From the NCBI GenBank assembly GCA_963978545.1, contig OZ021733.1, forward strand, positions 30,131,330-30,195,329: 64,000 bases of DNA, read 5' to 3'. The first letter of the stretch is position 1; the number at the start of each line of letters is the position of its first letter. Below are positions 22,907-33,552 of the stretch, in pieces. The notes under the pieces are model-generated. The model had not been told where the DNA came from. It did no database searches and was given only the letters and a program-made list of their open reading frames with translations. This stretch comes from Linyphia triangularis. Its lineage: Eukaryota > Arthropoda > Arachnida > Araneae > Linyphiidae. Made by a program: the position numbers and the translations under genes.

Positions 22907-25099
22907 CTCAAGGAAAACACATATAATCTTACCATAATAAAAATAAAACTGACGTTATTGATCAAGAAAATCTTCCGATTGGGAATACCTTCAGCTTTCC
23001 ACTGATCTCAAATTAATCACTAGTCATAACCTGAAAAAGCATTCCCTGAAATAAATAGCGATGCAGGATTTCGATCAATAAGTCCGCACGTACTGGCCAC
23101 ACGTGATGTCTAAACATAATTTCGATCTTAAGCACTTAAAATCCAGGTCTGTAGTTTTGGCAACAAGAAGCTCTGTACTGGATGTTAAATTATTTAACTA
23201 TTTTCATGCCAAGTGCAAAATAGCGTATTTTAAGAAAGAAAGAAAATCGGAAAGATGCGGCGACCTCTTTTACTCAGAACAAGCTGCATGGGCCAGTGTT
23301 TGCCAGTATATTTTAGTGTGTAAATATTAGACAGATATATAATTTAATCAAGCACTTTGGTTTGAGAAATAACAACAGTCTGTGCAACGCCCCTTATCGG
23401 TAATAAGAACCCATATAAACCGTTTGATTTTAAAAGGGGACTAATGCAAATTTTCAAATTTCATATTGGAAGAAAAAACGAGGGGGCTGTAAAGAGTATT
23501 CACATTAGGGTCGTCCAAAGTACCTCTAGTGTTAAAAATTAACCTAATATTGACGAATGCTAATTAACCTAATATTGACGAATGCAGCATTTGTTTTGAA
23601 TTTTTTATTTTGACTATAAATCTTGTAGAATTTCATTAAAAAATTACTGTAAAGCCAATAATATCATTAAAACGCAAAATTTATAAATTTTAAGTAAATT
23701 CCAATTTAAAAACTGAAATAAAATTAAATCAAATTTAAAATTTATTTCGTTTTTTAAAAAATTCAAAGAATAAAAATAAAAAGTTGTAATAATTAGTTTT
23801 AGTCCTTACTTGGTGGTCAAATGAAGATTCACGTGTCTGGCTTCGATCTCTTGACAGAAGGGCAGGTGGTCTTGTGGAATGTACTTCATAGTTTTTCCGA
23901 TGTCATCCATTTCGCTTGCCATAATTACTTTTTGTTCCTCATTACTTCAGTGGGAAATCTTAAATTTATTTCTCAAACGAATTTTATGCACCTTAAAAAA
24001 AACACCCGATGGCCACCAAGGAAAATGTTCGACAAATCTATTTCAAAGTTCGGTATATTTATTTTGCCTTGTTGTATTGAAGTTATTTTGAGTTGTATCT
24101 TTTCATCTTAAATACATTTGCATGATACTATTCCACGCTAAAATATCATTAATGTGATACGAAAAACAACAGTCTGAAAAATAGATTTTGTTGTTACTTT
24201 GGAAAGAGCAAAGTTTCTCTTACTTACTTCCAAGGTTTAACTTTCCGTGAAAGCTTCTTTAAATTTTCGAATTCCCATCATCCGATTTGAACCAAAAAGT
24301 ATACAGCAAAACTGTAATGTGTGAGAGATCAGCATACCAAATTTCAAGACTGATAACATTGGCAATATGATAAAAGGAAGTGGCAAAAAATACGCCAAAG
24401 CTCTTTATATTAGTGGAGAAATGAGAAATTCATGTTATAAGGTGTCTTCTGGATTCCTTCTAATATCATATGAAAGTTTTGCTGCTGTACTATAAAGTAG
24501 CTATGAATGACCGAAGTCCCGGATTAATACACCATACGACGCGTCCCCGGATTAGACACCGATACGATGTGTCAGTTTTCATAAAATCGTAAACGAAAAA
24601 AAAATAAAAAAATATTATTTTTGGTCAAGATTGCAGAAGTCTCTCTTTGAAATCAAATGATTTATATGTAAACACTTTCAATAAACGGCTGGTTGTCTGT
24701 GATTAGTTCATTTCAAATTCGCAAGTATCAGGCACCAATTTATGTTTAGCCAATTCGTGGCACCAATGTATTGTTTAAAAATCGAATGTATTTGAAAAGC
24801 TCTTTTGATGAACTGATTTTTAGAAGCATTCGTCTGCTAGTCTCCTTGATAATTAAATCCAATACAATTATCAATTTTCTTAACGGTTCAGTTTCCAAAA
24901 GCTTCTGTTGACGAAGCCAATCGGTACGCACATTTGATGGGATTTGTATTTGACTTTCAATACAAACTCCTGTCTCATAAAATTTAAAACTTAATTTTAG
25001 TTCTATGATTCTAACTAAAGTTTTTCTCTTTTCTTTGTGGTAAAAATCATCTGCAAAATAAAGAAGATTCTAATAATTTCATAGGGGATAATTACTTAT
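22907..25099. other. Intergenic or intronic, mostly featureless
   Basis: Apart from a 25-bp perfect tandem duplication (aattaacctaatattgacga plus atgct, two copies at about 23538-23587) and the gag-like fragment at 24730-24960, nothing is recognised. The 96-codon frame at 23821-24111 has no motif that I know. Confidence 0.35.
24730..24960 (-). pseudogene. Possible retrotransposon gag-like fragment
   Basis: On the minus strand a frame reads IPSNVRTDWLRQQKLLETEP and then RKLIIVLDLIIKETSRR before ending at TAA near 24746. The pattern (a proline-rich start, a W-containing helix, then L-rich and charged residues) resembles the DUF1759-type gag of BEL/Pao elements. The resemblance is by pattern only and the rest of such an element is not seen nearby. 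Confidence 0.25.
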
Positions 25100-25493
25100 T
25101 ATATTCAGGGATGACAGTTTTCCTGCTTTTGGAGGAATTCCTCCTTTTTGAATTTTTATGTAACATTTTCCTTCTCTTTATCCCTGTTTTGAGGATCCGT
25201 ATTTTTTTTTTATCCGAACCAATTTTCCCTGCGAAAGTATACTTTTCCTCATGTCTAAACAAAAGATTTTCCCTCTTAGCTCTCCTTTCCTCACAGATTA
25301 CATCACTAACTCCTAATATTTGAAATGCAATTATTATATAGTATGAGAAATTTCATTGTATCTTTAAAATTATTGAATCATCCTTCCTGCATACTTTTTT
25401 GTTGAATTTTTGTGAATTCCTTCCACGAGCTTTTTTAACAAATTTTTGGATTTCCTCCTTTTTGCTCTCTAATCACTCTCATCCCTGTATATT
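25100..25493. mobile_element. MITE family CAGGGATG copy 1, with 6-bp target duplication
   Basis: The element is 25106-25487 (382 bp). It starts CAGGGATGACAG and ends CTCTCATCCCTG, with TATATT duplicated on both sides (25100-25105 and 25488-25493). The interior is pyrimidine-rich (cctcctttttg repeats). A second copy is at 55005-55346, also with a 6-bp duplication. CA-G ends suggest a hAT relative that makes 6-bp instead of 8-bp duplications. Confidence 0.8.
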
Positions 25494-25543
25494 GCAAAAG
25501 ACCTTTAACTTTTATTGTGACTTAAACGTCCCAGCAAGATCTA

Positions 25544-26001
25544 ATCTCTCAAAAAACAATTAAGATGTTGTAAGAAACCGCCAAGTAAAGTTGTCAGCCA
25601 GAAAAAGTTATAAAATCTAATGTTTGCCGCAAAGTGACCGTGTTTAGTTTCTTTGGGGTACTTGTACACAACGCACTACATTGTGATCATTGAGAAGAAT
25701 CCTAATAGGCAATCAGAACTTGGCAGGCTAGAGTTATTTCATAATAATCTCCTTTCATATGTTTGAGCTACTTTGTACTCATTACATTGAATTGGAATTA
25801 ATTTTATGAAAACTTTAAACTGTCAAATACTGTTTGCCTATAGGGATTCCTCCCAATAATCCCAATTCAGTTCGTTCTGTGCAAGTACCCAAAAAAAACT
25901 AAACACGGCCGCTTGGGGGCAAACATTAGATTTCATAACTTTTTCTGGCTGACTACTTTATTTGGCGTTTTTGTACAACGTGTAGTTGTTTTTTGGGAGA
26001 T
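25544..26001. mobile_element. Fold-back MITE with long diverged inverted repeats
   Basis: Arms of about 170 bp (25544-25720 and 25830-26001) are inverted copies. Matching blocks include ctcaaaaaacaa / ttgttttttggga, gtcagccagaaaaagttat / ataactttttctggctgac, and aatctaatgtttgcc / ggcaaacattagatt. Arm identity is about 80%. Its right end lies 16 bp from the start of the gypsy remnant at 26018. A target duplication could not be fixed (TA possible). Confidence 0.7.
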
Positions 26002-26017
26002 ATGAATTCTTTTTGTT

Positions 26018-26106
26018 AAAGAAGCTATCAAATCCAAGTCTTACCGAGTTCCAGAAGCGTTAAAGTAGAAAGTTGATGAGCAAATCAAGGAATTATTGAA
26101 GTTAGA
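26018..26106 (+). pseudogene. Gypsy A reverse transcriptase, N-terminal remnant (left of E2)
   Basis: The sequence matches the minus strand of gypsy B at about 59850-59935 and encodes the region just before the RT core, reading KSYRVPEALK, a stop, then KVDEQIKELLKL. The reading frame continues directly at 40737 on the far side of E2. The gypsy copy is 5'-truncated here; nothing from its gag, protease or integrase is seen further left. Confidence 0.8.
26101..26106 (+). repeat. Left target-site duplication of palindrome E2 (GTTAGA)
   Basis: GTTAGA precedes the AGTAGTTAG terminus and is repeated exactly at 40731-40736. The uninterrupted target is visible in gypsy B (minus strand, about 59850), which has a single GTTAGA in context. 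Confidence 0.95.
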
Positions 26107-26136
26107 AGTAGTTAGAAATTGGGCATCCGGGGCCAT

Positions 26137-26690
26137 GGCGGGATGCGGGATGGTATGGTATGGTATGGGGGCGTGACCGGATATGCCGTCACAGGAAGTG
26201 ACATCACAGGATATGCCGTCACCGGAAGTCGCGTGACCGGAAGTGGAGTTGAGTTGTTCCCCTCCTGCTGTTGTTTTAGTTTCATTATAAGCTGTTTGTG
26301 TATGACGTCACAGTAGGTATGACGTCATAATGTGTTTTATATTAAAGTTTTGAGTGGTGGCAACACTTTTTTTTTTAGTTTCGGTTTATCTAGCAGACGG
26401 AGTTGAGTTGTTCTAGGACTGCTTCTTAGCGAATAAGTTAGAATGATAGGTTTTTATTGCGTGACGTCACAGTAAGTATGACGTCATAATGTGTTGTATA
26501 TCAAAGTTTAGAGCGATGGCAACACTTTTTAGTGTCGATTTACCTTTAAGATGGAGCTGAATTGTTCTAGGGCTGCTTCTAAACGAATAAGTTAGAGTGA
26601 TAGGTATTTTTACTAATGACGTCACAGTGGGTATGACGTCATTCTATGTTAAGATTTACGTTTTAAGTGGTGATAACATTGGATATATAC
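26137..26690 (+). promoter_or_regulatory. ETS sites and CRE array, E2 left arm
   Basis: Several gaccggaagtg / caggaagtg ETS-type cores lie at 26175-26245, alternating with atatgccgtcac phrases. TGACGTCA pairs follow at 26303/26320, 26462/26479 and 26617/26634. A seventh octamer is at about 27470. Confidence 0.6.
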
Positions 26691-26792
26691 TAAATTTAGT
26701 TTTCAGGTGTTGGCAACGAGTTCTGATCGGTCAGCTAAATGCTCGCTTGTGACTGATAAGTTTTAAACATGTGATCAAAAGCTAACTCCTGA

Positions 26793-27044
26793 TTGACTGT
26801 TTGGTTTTCTAGCGAGTTACTTACATATCCTTTAGCCAAGTTAAAATACCTGCAACAAAGTTACACAAAAAAAAAAAATGCTAAATTTGAAAAGTTAATA
26901 AAAGGAAGGCCATTTGCTAAGGGTCTAAAGAACCCTAACCCCGAGCTACACGTGACATTTCAATATTTTACCAAACAATTGTTAAAATATCGACTATCGG
27001 ACGTTGCCTTCATGGTAATTCATCTACCCACCCCCCTTCCCTAA
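26793..27044 (+). CDS. Conserved small arm ORF, E2 left arm, function unknown
   Basis: Open frame of about 83 codons homologous to 18090-18338, with one additional lysine codon. There is no ATG; a candidate acceptor (ggttttctag) precedes CGAGTTACTTAC. The predicted peptide is basic and without a recognised domain. Confidence 0.3.
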   Translation: MTVWFSSELLTYPLAKLKYLQQSYTKKKNAKFEKLIKGRPFAKGLKNPNPELHVTFQYFTKQLLKYRLSDVAFMVIHLPTPLP

Positions 27045-27609
27045 CTAATTTTGAATAAGTTAAGACTTTAGAATTACAATTAATAAATTTTGAAAAATTA
27101 TTTATTAAAGGTGAGGACCCACCTCCAGCCCGATACCTCTTTTAGGAAGAATTGGTACCGCCTCACTCCACCCTAACAAAAAAAAAAATCTGTGAAAAAA
27201 ACACACGAAGTATTAAACACGTCTTTCACACTCAGGTATCTAACTAGAAATGGCGAGACGGCAACCGGTAGCGTCTATATATGAGGGGTGATCACATGAC
27301 TTCACCGACCAATCAGGTTTCACGGTAGAGGGTGCTACTGACTATCGACCCGTCAGAAGGGAGGGGAGCGAGACTAGGGATGTTTCAACACGCTTCAACG
27401 CGTTTGCGAGTTGAGTTGTTGTGTAACGATCTTGCTTGAAACAGTTAAAGTGATAGATAATTTGTTCGTGACGTCATAGTGTAGCGAATGGGTTTTTAGC
27501 GTAGACAGTTGTTGCAATTGGAGTAATTATGAAATTTATTAAATATAAAGATAATATTTAGTAATAATTATCAGATTTTATTATTATTATTATAAAAAAT
27601 AAACTTATA

Positions 27610-29670
27610 AAAAAAAGTGAACGTGAAAATTTACTTTACGAATAAAAATCATGTCTTTAAAATGTGTACGAATATCACTAAATAAGAGAAAAAAGTAACA
27701 TACTTAAACTCTTTAAAATAAATAACTTTAACATTAACGTAAAAAATTTACTTTTCACATAAAAATCACTTTAAAATGAGTAAAAATATCGCTAAATAAG
27801 AGAAAAAAAAAGTAACTTACTTAAAATTTCTAAGATAAATATTTAACCTTTACTCGAAAATTCCCTTCATATATAAAAATCACGACTTTAAAATATGACA
27901 TGCAAGAGAAAAGTAACGTACTTAAACTTTCTACGACAAATAACTTTAACATTAACGTAACATTTTACTTTACACATAAAAATCCTGACTTTAAAATATG
28001 TAGAAATATCGCTAAATAAAAGAAGAAAAAAAAAGTAACATACTTAAACTTTGTACGACAAATAACTTTGACATTAACGTAAAAAATTTTCTTCACATAT
28101 AAAAATCACGACTTTAAAATGTAACGTGTAAGAAGAATTAGCATACTTAAAATTTCTACGACAAATAAATTTTACCTTTACGTGAAAATTTACTATATAC
28201 ATAAAAATCATGTCTTTAAAATATGTAAAAATATTGCTAAATAAAAGAAAAAAAACTAACATACTTAAACTTTGCACGACAAATAACTTTAGCATTAACG
28301 TAAAAATTTACTTCACATATAAAAATCACGACATTAAAATGTGACATGTAAGAAGAATTAGCATACTTAAAATTTCTACGATAAATAATTTTAACATTTG
28401 AGTGAAAATTACATATATAAAAATCATGTATTTAAAATATCGCTGAATAAAAGAAAAAAGTAACATACTTAAACTTTCTACGACAAATAACTTTAACATT
28501 AACGCAAAAATTTACTTTACACATAAAAATCACGACTTTAAATTTGACATGCAGGAGGAAAGTATAACATACCTATAATTTCTACGACAAAGAATTCAAA
28601 CATTGCCATTCATGTCTTTAACCTGTTCAGGACCGTGATCGCGTATATGTGATCAGACGATTCTTCCCTCACGGCCCGCGATATCGTATTTGTGATCAGT
28701 GTTTCCGTGCCAGCCGGCCCATCATCACACAGACGTGATTTCAGATTGGAACGTTTTATTTGAATTTAACGGGGCAAAATGCTTAACGGGGAAAAATGCC
28801 CGGTCCCGTGCGTGCGTAGTCTCTTTGAGCGCGCGGGCCTGGGGAAGCGCTTCTTTCTCCTTTCGCCGGTCCTGAACAGGTTAAAATGTATAATGACAAC
28901 TCTAACTTTTAGAAAAAAGAAACACTAAAAATTTACAAGGCAAAGAATTTAAAATTGAACGTGAAAATTAACTTCACATGTACAATCATACTCTTATATC
29001 AACGATAAATAAGATAAAAAAGAAGCTCTAAAAATTTATAAGGCAAATAATTTAAATAATACGCGAAAATTTACCACACATATAAAAATTATGTCTTTCA
29101 AATGTGTAAGAATAACGCTAAATTAGAGAAAAAGAAATACTAAAAATTTATAAGGTAAGGAATTGAAACAATATGCGAAAATTTATTTCACGCATAAAAT
29201 TTTTATCTTTAAAATGTGTAAGAATAATGCTAAATTAGAGAAGAAAAAAAAATAACATACTTAAACTTTCTTCGACAACAATTTAAACAATACGCGACAT
29301 TTTCATACACAATTATTTTCTTAGGTTAATGTTAAATAATGGGAAATTTAACAGAATAAAAATTTCAAAGATAAAGAATTTTAACCTTTACACGAAAATT
29401 TACCTCACAAAAATATCATATCCTTAAACTTTAACGTGACAATTTACTCTTCATATACAATTAAACTCTTAGGTTAATGTTAAATAAGAAAAAAAAAATA
29501 ATATACTTAAAATTTCTAAGATAAACATAACGTAAAAATTTCGTATCATGTGTTTAAAATGTAACATATAAGAGAAAAAAAAAACTAACATACTTGAACT
29601 TTCTATAGCAAAGAATTTAAGCATTAGCGTAAAAATTCACTTTACATATAAAATTCACATCTTTAAATGG
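27610..29670 (+). repeat. Degenerate minisatellite, E2 left arm
   Basis: Same 100-126-bp units as E1, but the order and number of units around 28,200-28,540 differ from E1. The E2 right arm shares the E2 arrangement. Confidence 0.75.
28618..28884. mobile_element. TTAA-flanked MITE (piggyBac or Kolobok type) inside the E2 left arm
   Basis: The element is 28622-28880 (259 bp), with perfect inverted ends CCTGTTCAGGACCG / CGGTCCTGAACAGG and TTAA on each side (28618-28621, 28881-28884). It is much richer in GC than the arm around it and has no ORF. The other three arms have the empty site, a single TTAA in cttTAAaatg context, so the insertion came after the palindrome formed. Confidence 0.95.
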
Positions 29671-29751
29671 GAAGATAAGCAGGTGACGGTAATTAGCCAA
29701 TCAGGGTAGCGGTAGGTGATACGCCATTCGCCGGCATTTTTAGATCGGAGG

Positions 29752-29925
29752 ATGAGTCACGCTAAAACTTGTTGGAACAGGTCGGGAGATTTGTACAGCA
29801 AGAACAACAGCATCGACGCGCAAGCAGCGGGTGATGCTGTGATGTGTCAGCAGGTCTTTGAGATTATCGTTTTCCTACTTTGCCGTTTTCATAATGAAAT
29901 GTTTGTGAAAACTTGGAATGAATAA
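29752..29925 (+). CDS. 57-codon arm ORF (E2 left arm), function unknown
   Basis: ATG at 29752 opens a frame through SGDLYSKNNSIDAQAAGD and QQVFEIIVFLL to a TAA at 29923. Base composition is clearly higher in GC than the flanks and the frame holds in both E2 arms. In E1 a 4-nt difference disconnects the ATG. A CCAATCAG box lies about 55 bp upstream. The hydrophobic C-terminal segment could be a membrane helix, but the ORF is too short for a firm call. Confidence 0.3.
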   Translation: MSHAKTCWNRSGDLYSKNNSIDAQAAGDAVMCQQVFEIIVFLLCRFHNEMFVKTWNE

Positions 29926-32900
29926 AGTGGATTTCAAAGACATATTAGTAAGTGAAGGTAGAATTCGCATGGACTTTCTTCCAAAAAGTATGATTCACTT
30001 GGAGAATTTAAGATCATTTCTACTTGAAAACTTTTCTATTATTTAAAACATTGAATATTGTTCAAACTCAGTGGGATTATATGCTACAATACGGGTAAAA
30101 CTTAACAAAATTGTTACATAGAAGAAAAATAGTAAGAGATTTAAAATAAATATTAGTTATAGATACTCCAAAGAAAAATTTCACCTCTACTTTTCAATCG
30201 GAAAATCAATACAAGTTGGAAATTTATGTTACTTCAAGAAAGACTTAGACAATTTACTTTGTAATAATATACGTTAAGGTGTCGTATTAACTCGTGCAAT
30301 ACATGCTGACTAAGGTTTATTTTACTTGAAAGGTGAATTGGGGGAAAATATTAAATAAATTGTAGATATTAAATACATTGTAGATATGCATTCAAGTTTT
30401 GAAAATCACCTGCAAGACTTTTAAAACATCTTAAGATAAATTGAAAGAAACTTTTTATACTCTGAAAGGAAATCACAAGTAATTTAGTTAACTTTTTTCA
30501 TGGTAACACTCATATTCAACGACATGTTTTTAAAATTTAACCTTCTTTACATGATAATAGTTATAAATTTTTTCAATCTCAGATGCGATATACTATTATT
30601 TCTAACATATATGTTACGAATTGTGTAAAGTTTTTAAAAGAGTATATGCAAATCACCAATCAGAAACATAAAAATCTAACATCAATCAAACACACTAAAA
30701 TAATAAGATATTTTCCTTAGTGGAAATAGTTAACTACTCATGTGATGGAATGTACTTAGAAAATTTAAATACTGAAAAAAGTTTGCTAGGCAAACTTAAA
30801 GAATATATATTTTTTTTCTTGTGAAAAACTAGCATAAATTTGAAAAATATAGAGTTTGTTACTACGTAAAATTGAACATCATCTGGACAAACTAAATTAT
30901 ACATGAATTTTTTTTTTTATTTGAGAGGTGCTGACAATATATCATTAATACAGAGATTTTTAACTTCCACCCATAATTTCTAAATAACTTATACATAAAT
31001 TTCAGAAAACTGAAACGGAATGTGTTTTACAAGACGCTTATTTTGTAAGATGAATATTCAATATTAATATAACTGAGCAAAGTTCATTACGGAAAAAACT
31101 TGTAAAAGATACTTATATTTTGAAAATAGTTTGAAATATCCTTTTAAATTTATGAATGCTCGCTTTCGAAAGACACAAATAAAACTGATATTACACATGA
31201 TAATTAACACATGCATAACATTAATCAAACAAAGTGGAATTTTTATTGCTTGTGACCGATAACTTTTCAGTGAAGCAGAACTTACATAGGAAATTTGTGC
31301 AAACTTTTTCAACTTTTAAACCAAGTATTATGTAAAATTATAAATTACGATAGGAAATAGCACACTTCAGAATCGGAACAAGTCTTCTAGTTAAGCTAAA
31401 TTTATTTCTCAAGGAATTGAAAGCATACCAGACAAGTCCTTATCATTTCGCATCTTTTCTCATGTTGCAAGAAGACATACTTTGTAAAAGATCGTCGTTG
31501 CACTTAACAAAAATCAGTAAAAATAAATGTATTTTCTATGGCAAAGATAAAACTTCACAACTTAATTACTGAAATTTAGCTAAGTTGCATATGGTTTATT
31601 CACATAACTCGCATATGCTTCGAATGTTGAAATATATTTGTCAGTTGAAATCAAACTAATCGAAAATAAATGCTACCTACATTTTCAAGTCGGAAATTAC
31701 TATTAAATAAACTTTACATGTAAAACATTGTCATGTTAAAAAGAAAAATCTACAAAAATGTAAATGATAATTTTACTGTTGGTACATAAATGATGAATAA
31801 TTTATGATTTTATTCTAGGCAAACGTTTTATTGTCTAACAGAGAACTTAAACTTTAGCAGAAAAATAAAAAAATACAATTTTTATATCCTATCATACTTG
31901 TCGAAAATTGAATTTATTAGCTGTTGTAATAGATTTTTATTGTCCAAATTTCTATAGTTTTTCTTCCCGGTGCAATAAAATTAAGTTCATGTGTAATAAG
32001 TAGGTTTTTTTGATGAATCTTATAAATTTAATGAAATTATTATGACCTAAGAGATTGAGTGAACTGAATAAATCAATGATGTAAATTTAAACAGTGACTT
32101 GAACTGATACATACTATAACTGTAAAGAAGTATGACAAAGTGATAGATGAAGTAAAAATAGAAGTTGAATGAAATGTGTTGAAAAAAGTTGAAGACGACA
32201 AGAAATTCGTAATTGAGAATTATCATTGACTTATATTAACTTCGTTTTTCTTGCTTATGACAAGAAAATACACTCTTTCTTATTAAGAACCAACTTGATA
32301 TCTTATCATAGAATGACAATGATGAAATATCTATACATTAAAAAAAAAAAAAAAAATACCAAACTTAGACATAGCAAATTTCTTGAAATTCATGTATAAT
32401 GCGAGAAGTTTTACTGGAAATATAGAAGATACAACATTGAAAGATGTGAATGTTTCGAAGTACTTTATCAGAAATAAAAAAAAAAAAATGCGCTGAGATT
32501 CGCTATAAAAAATTTTAGGAGAAAGTTTAAACAAAATTTAAAATCAAACATGCTTTTAAATGGGAACACAAATATTAAAACTATAGCACATTAAACAATT
32601 TATATTACGTCATCTCAGTTGTATCAAACTGAATAACATGAAAAACAACCACAAACTGAATAAACATGAAAATTATCAATATATGTGGAAAAGTTTCCTT
32701 TTTTCACATATAAAAAAAATAACACATTGACGTACGTTAAGATCACGAAACATGCATAATCATATACCGATAAGAGCAACCAATGTTGCGGGGAGATATT
32801 CACATGATGGTCAATATCCCATGAATAAATTGATTGATTGAATTTATAATGCTAATTCCAATAGTATTCCACGTAACTTCAACTTCATATGTTGCACTAT

Positions 32901-33534
32901 AGATATATTTATTTTTCAAATATATTGACTTTCGAAAAATCATCCTTCAATACAAGAATGATCATAGTAAGAATAAAAGAAAAGATACTAAGCATTGATT
33001 TAAAGTGTATTTATTTCAACTTAGCAACAAATCATATGCTTGAAACGAAAATTGCTTCGAACCAAAGTATAACCATCCAATTTCATTGATTCCTACAAGG
33101 ACATTTTTCTCATCTAGTAATTGAATTTTTTTTTCTCATACACATTATAAGTGATGTCCAATCAGGTGTAGAATAGTTGAAGATATCCGACCTCTTTCTA
33201 AATATTAATAAGTCACTGTTGAAAAACTTATAAAAATTTCAATTTACACTTAAAGTTTTTTTTTTTTTTTATATATATTTCAAAGAATTTTTTCAAATCA
33301 ATATGTATATTTAAATATTGAAACTTATTCACTTCAATAAATGTATGTTTAAGTTATAAAACTCTTCGTATGTATTGAAAAATTGTAACTTTTCGTCTTC
33401 TTCGTATAAATCGATAACTTATACACTAGTTCTTCATCAATTAATCTTCTAAGTAAATCTTTCAAAGGTAAAAACATACTTATAGCTTTGCATTTGTAAC
33501 AAGTTAAATTGTACATGTTTCATGTGAAAGTTAC
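29926..33534 (+). other. Inner E2 left arm, AT-rich non-coding
   Basis: About 3.6 kb without recognisable genes. ORFs of 66-82 codons are mirrored exactly in the right arm and look like chance frames. Confidence 0.5.
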
Positions 33535-33552
33535 AAAATTTCAGATATTTTC
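33535..33552. other. Palindrome centre (loop) of E2
   Basis: An 18-nt loop, itself partly self-complementary (aaaat ... atttt), separates gtgaaagttac from gtaactttcac. There is essentially no spacer. Confidence 0.85.

Larger units (their letters stand above)
26107..33534 (+). repeat. E2 left arm
   Basis: Same order of modules as the E1 arm: ETS/CRE block 26137-26690, small ORF 26793-27044, TATA/CCAAT block 27265-27480, minisatellite 27610-29670 (interrupted by a 259-bp MITE), ORF block 29700-29925, then AT-rich sequence. Excluding the MITE it is about 7.17 kb. Confidence 0.9.

Noticed and set aside
23821..24111. The 96-codon frame as a host exon
   Set aside because: No recognised motif, overlapping frames equally open, and no convincing splice sites at its ends.
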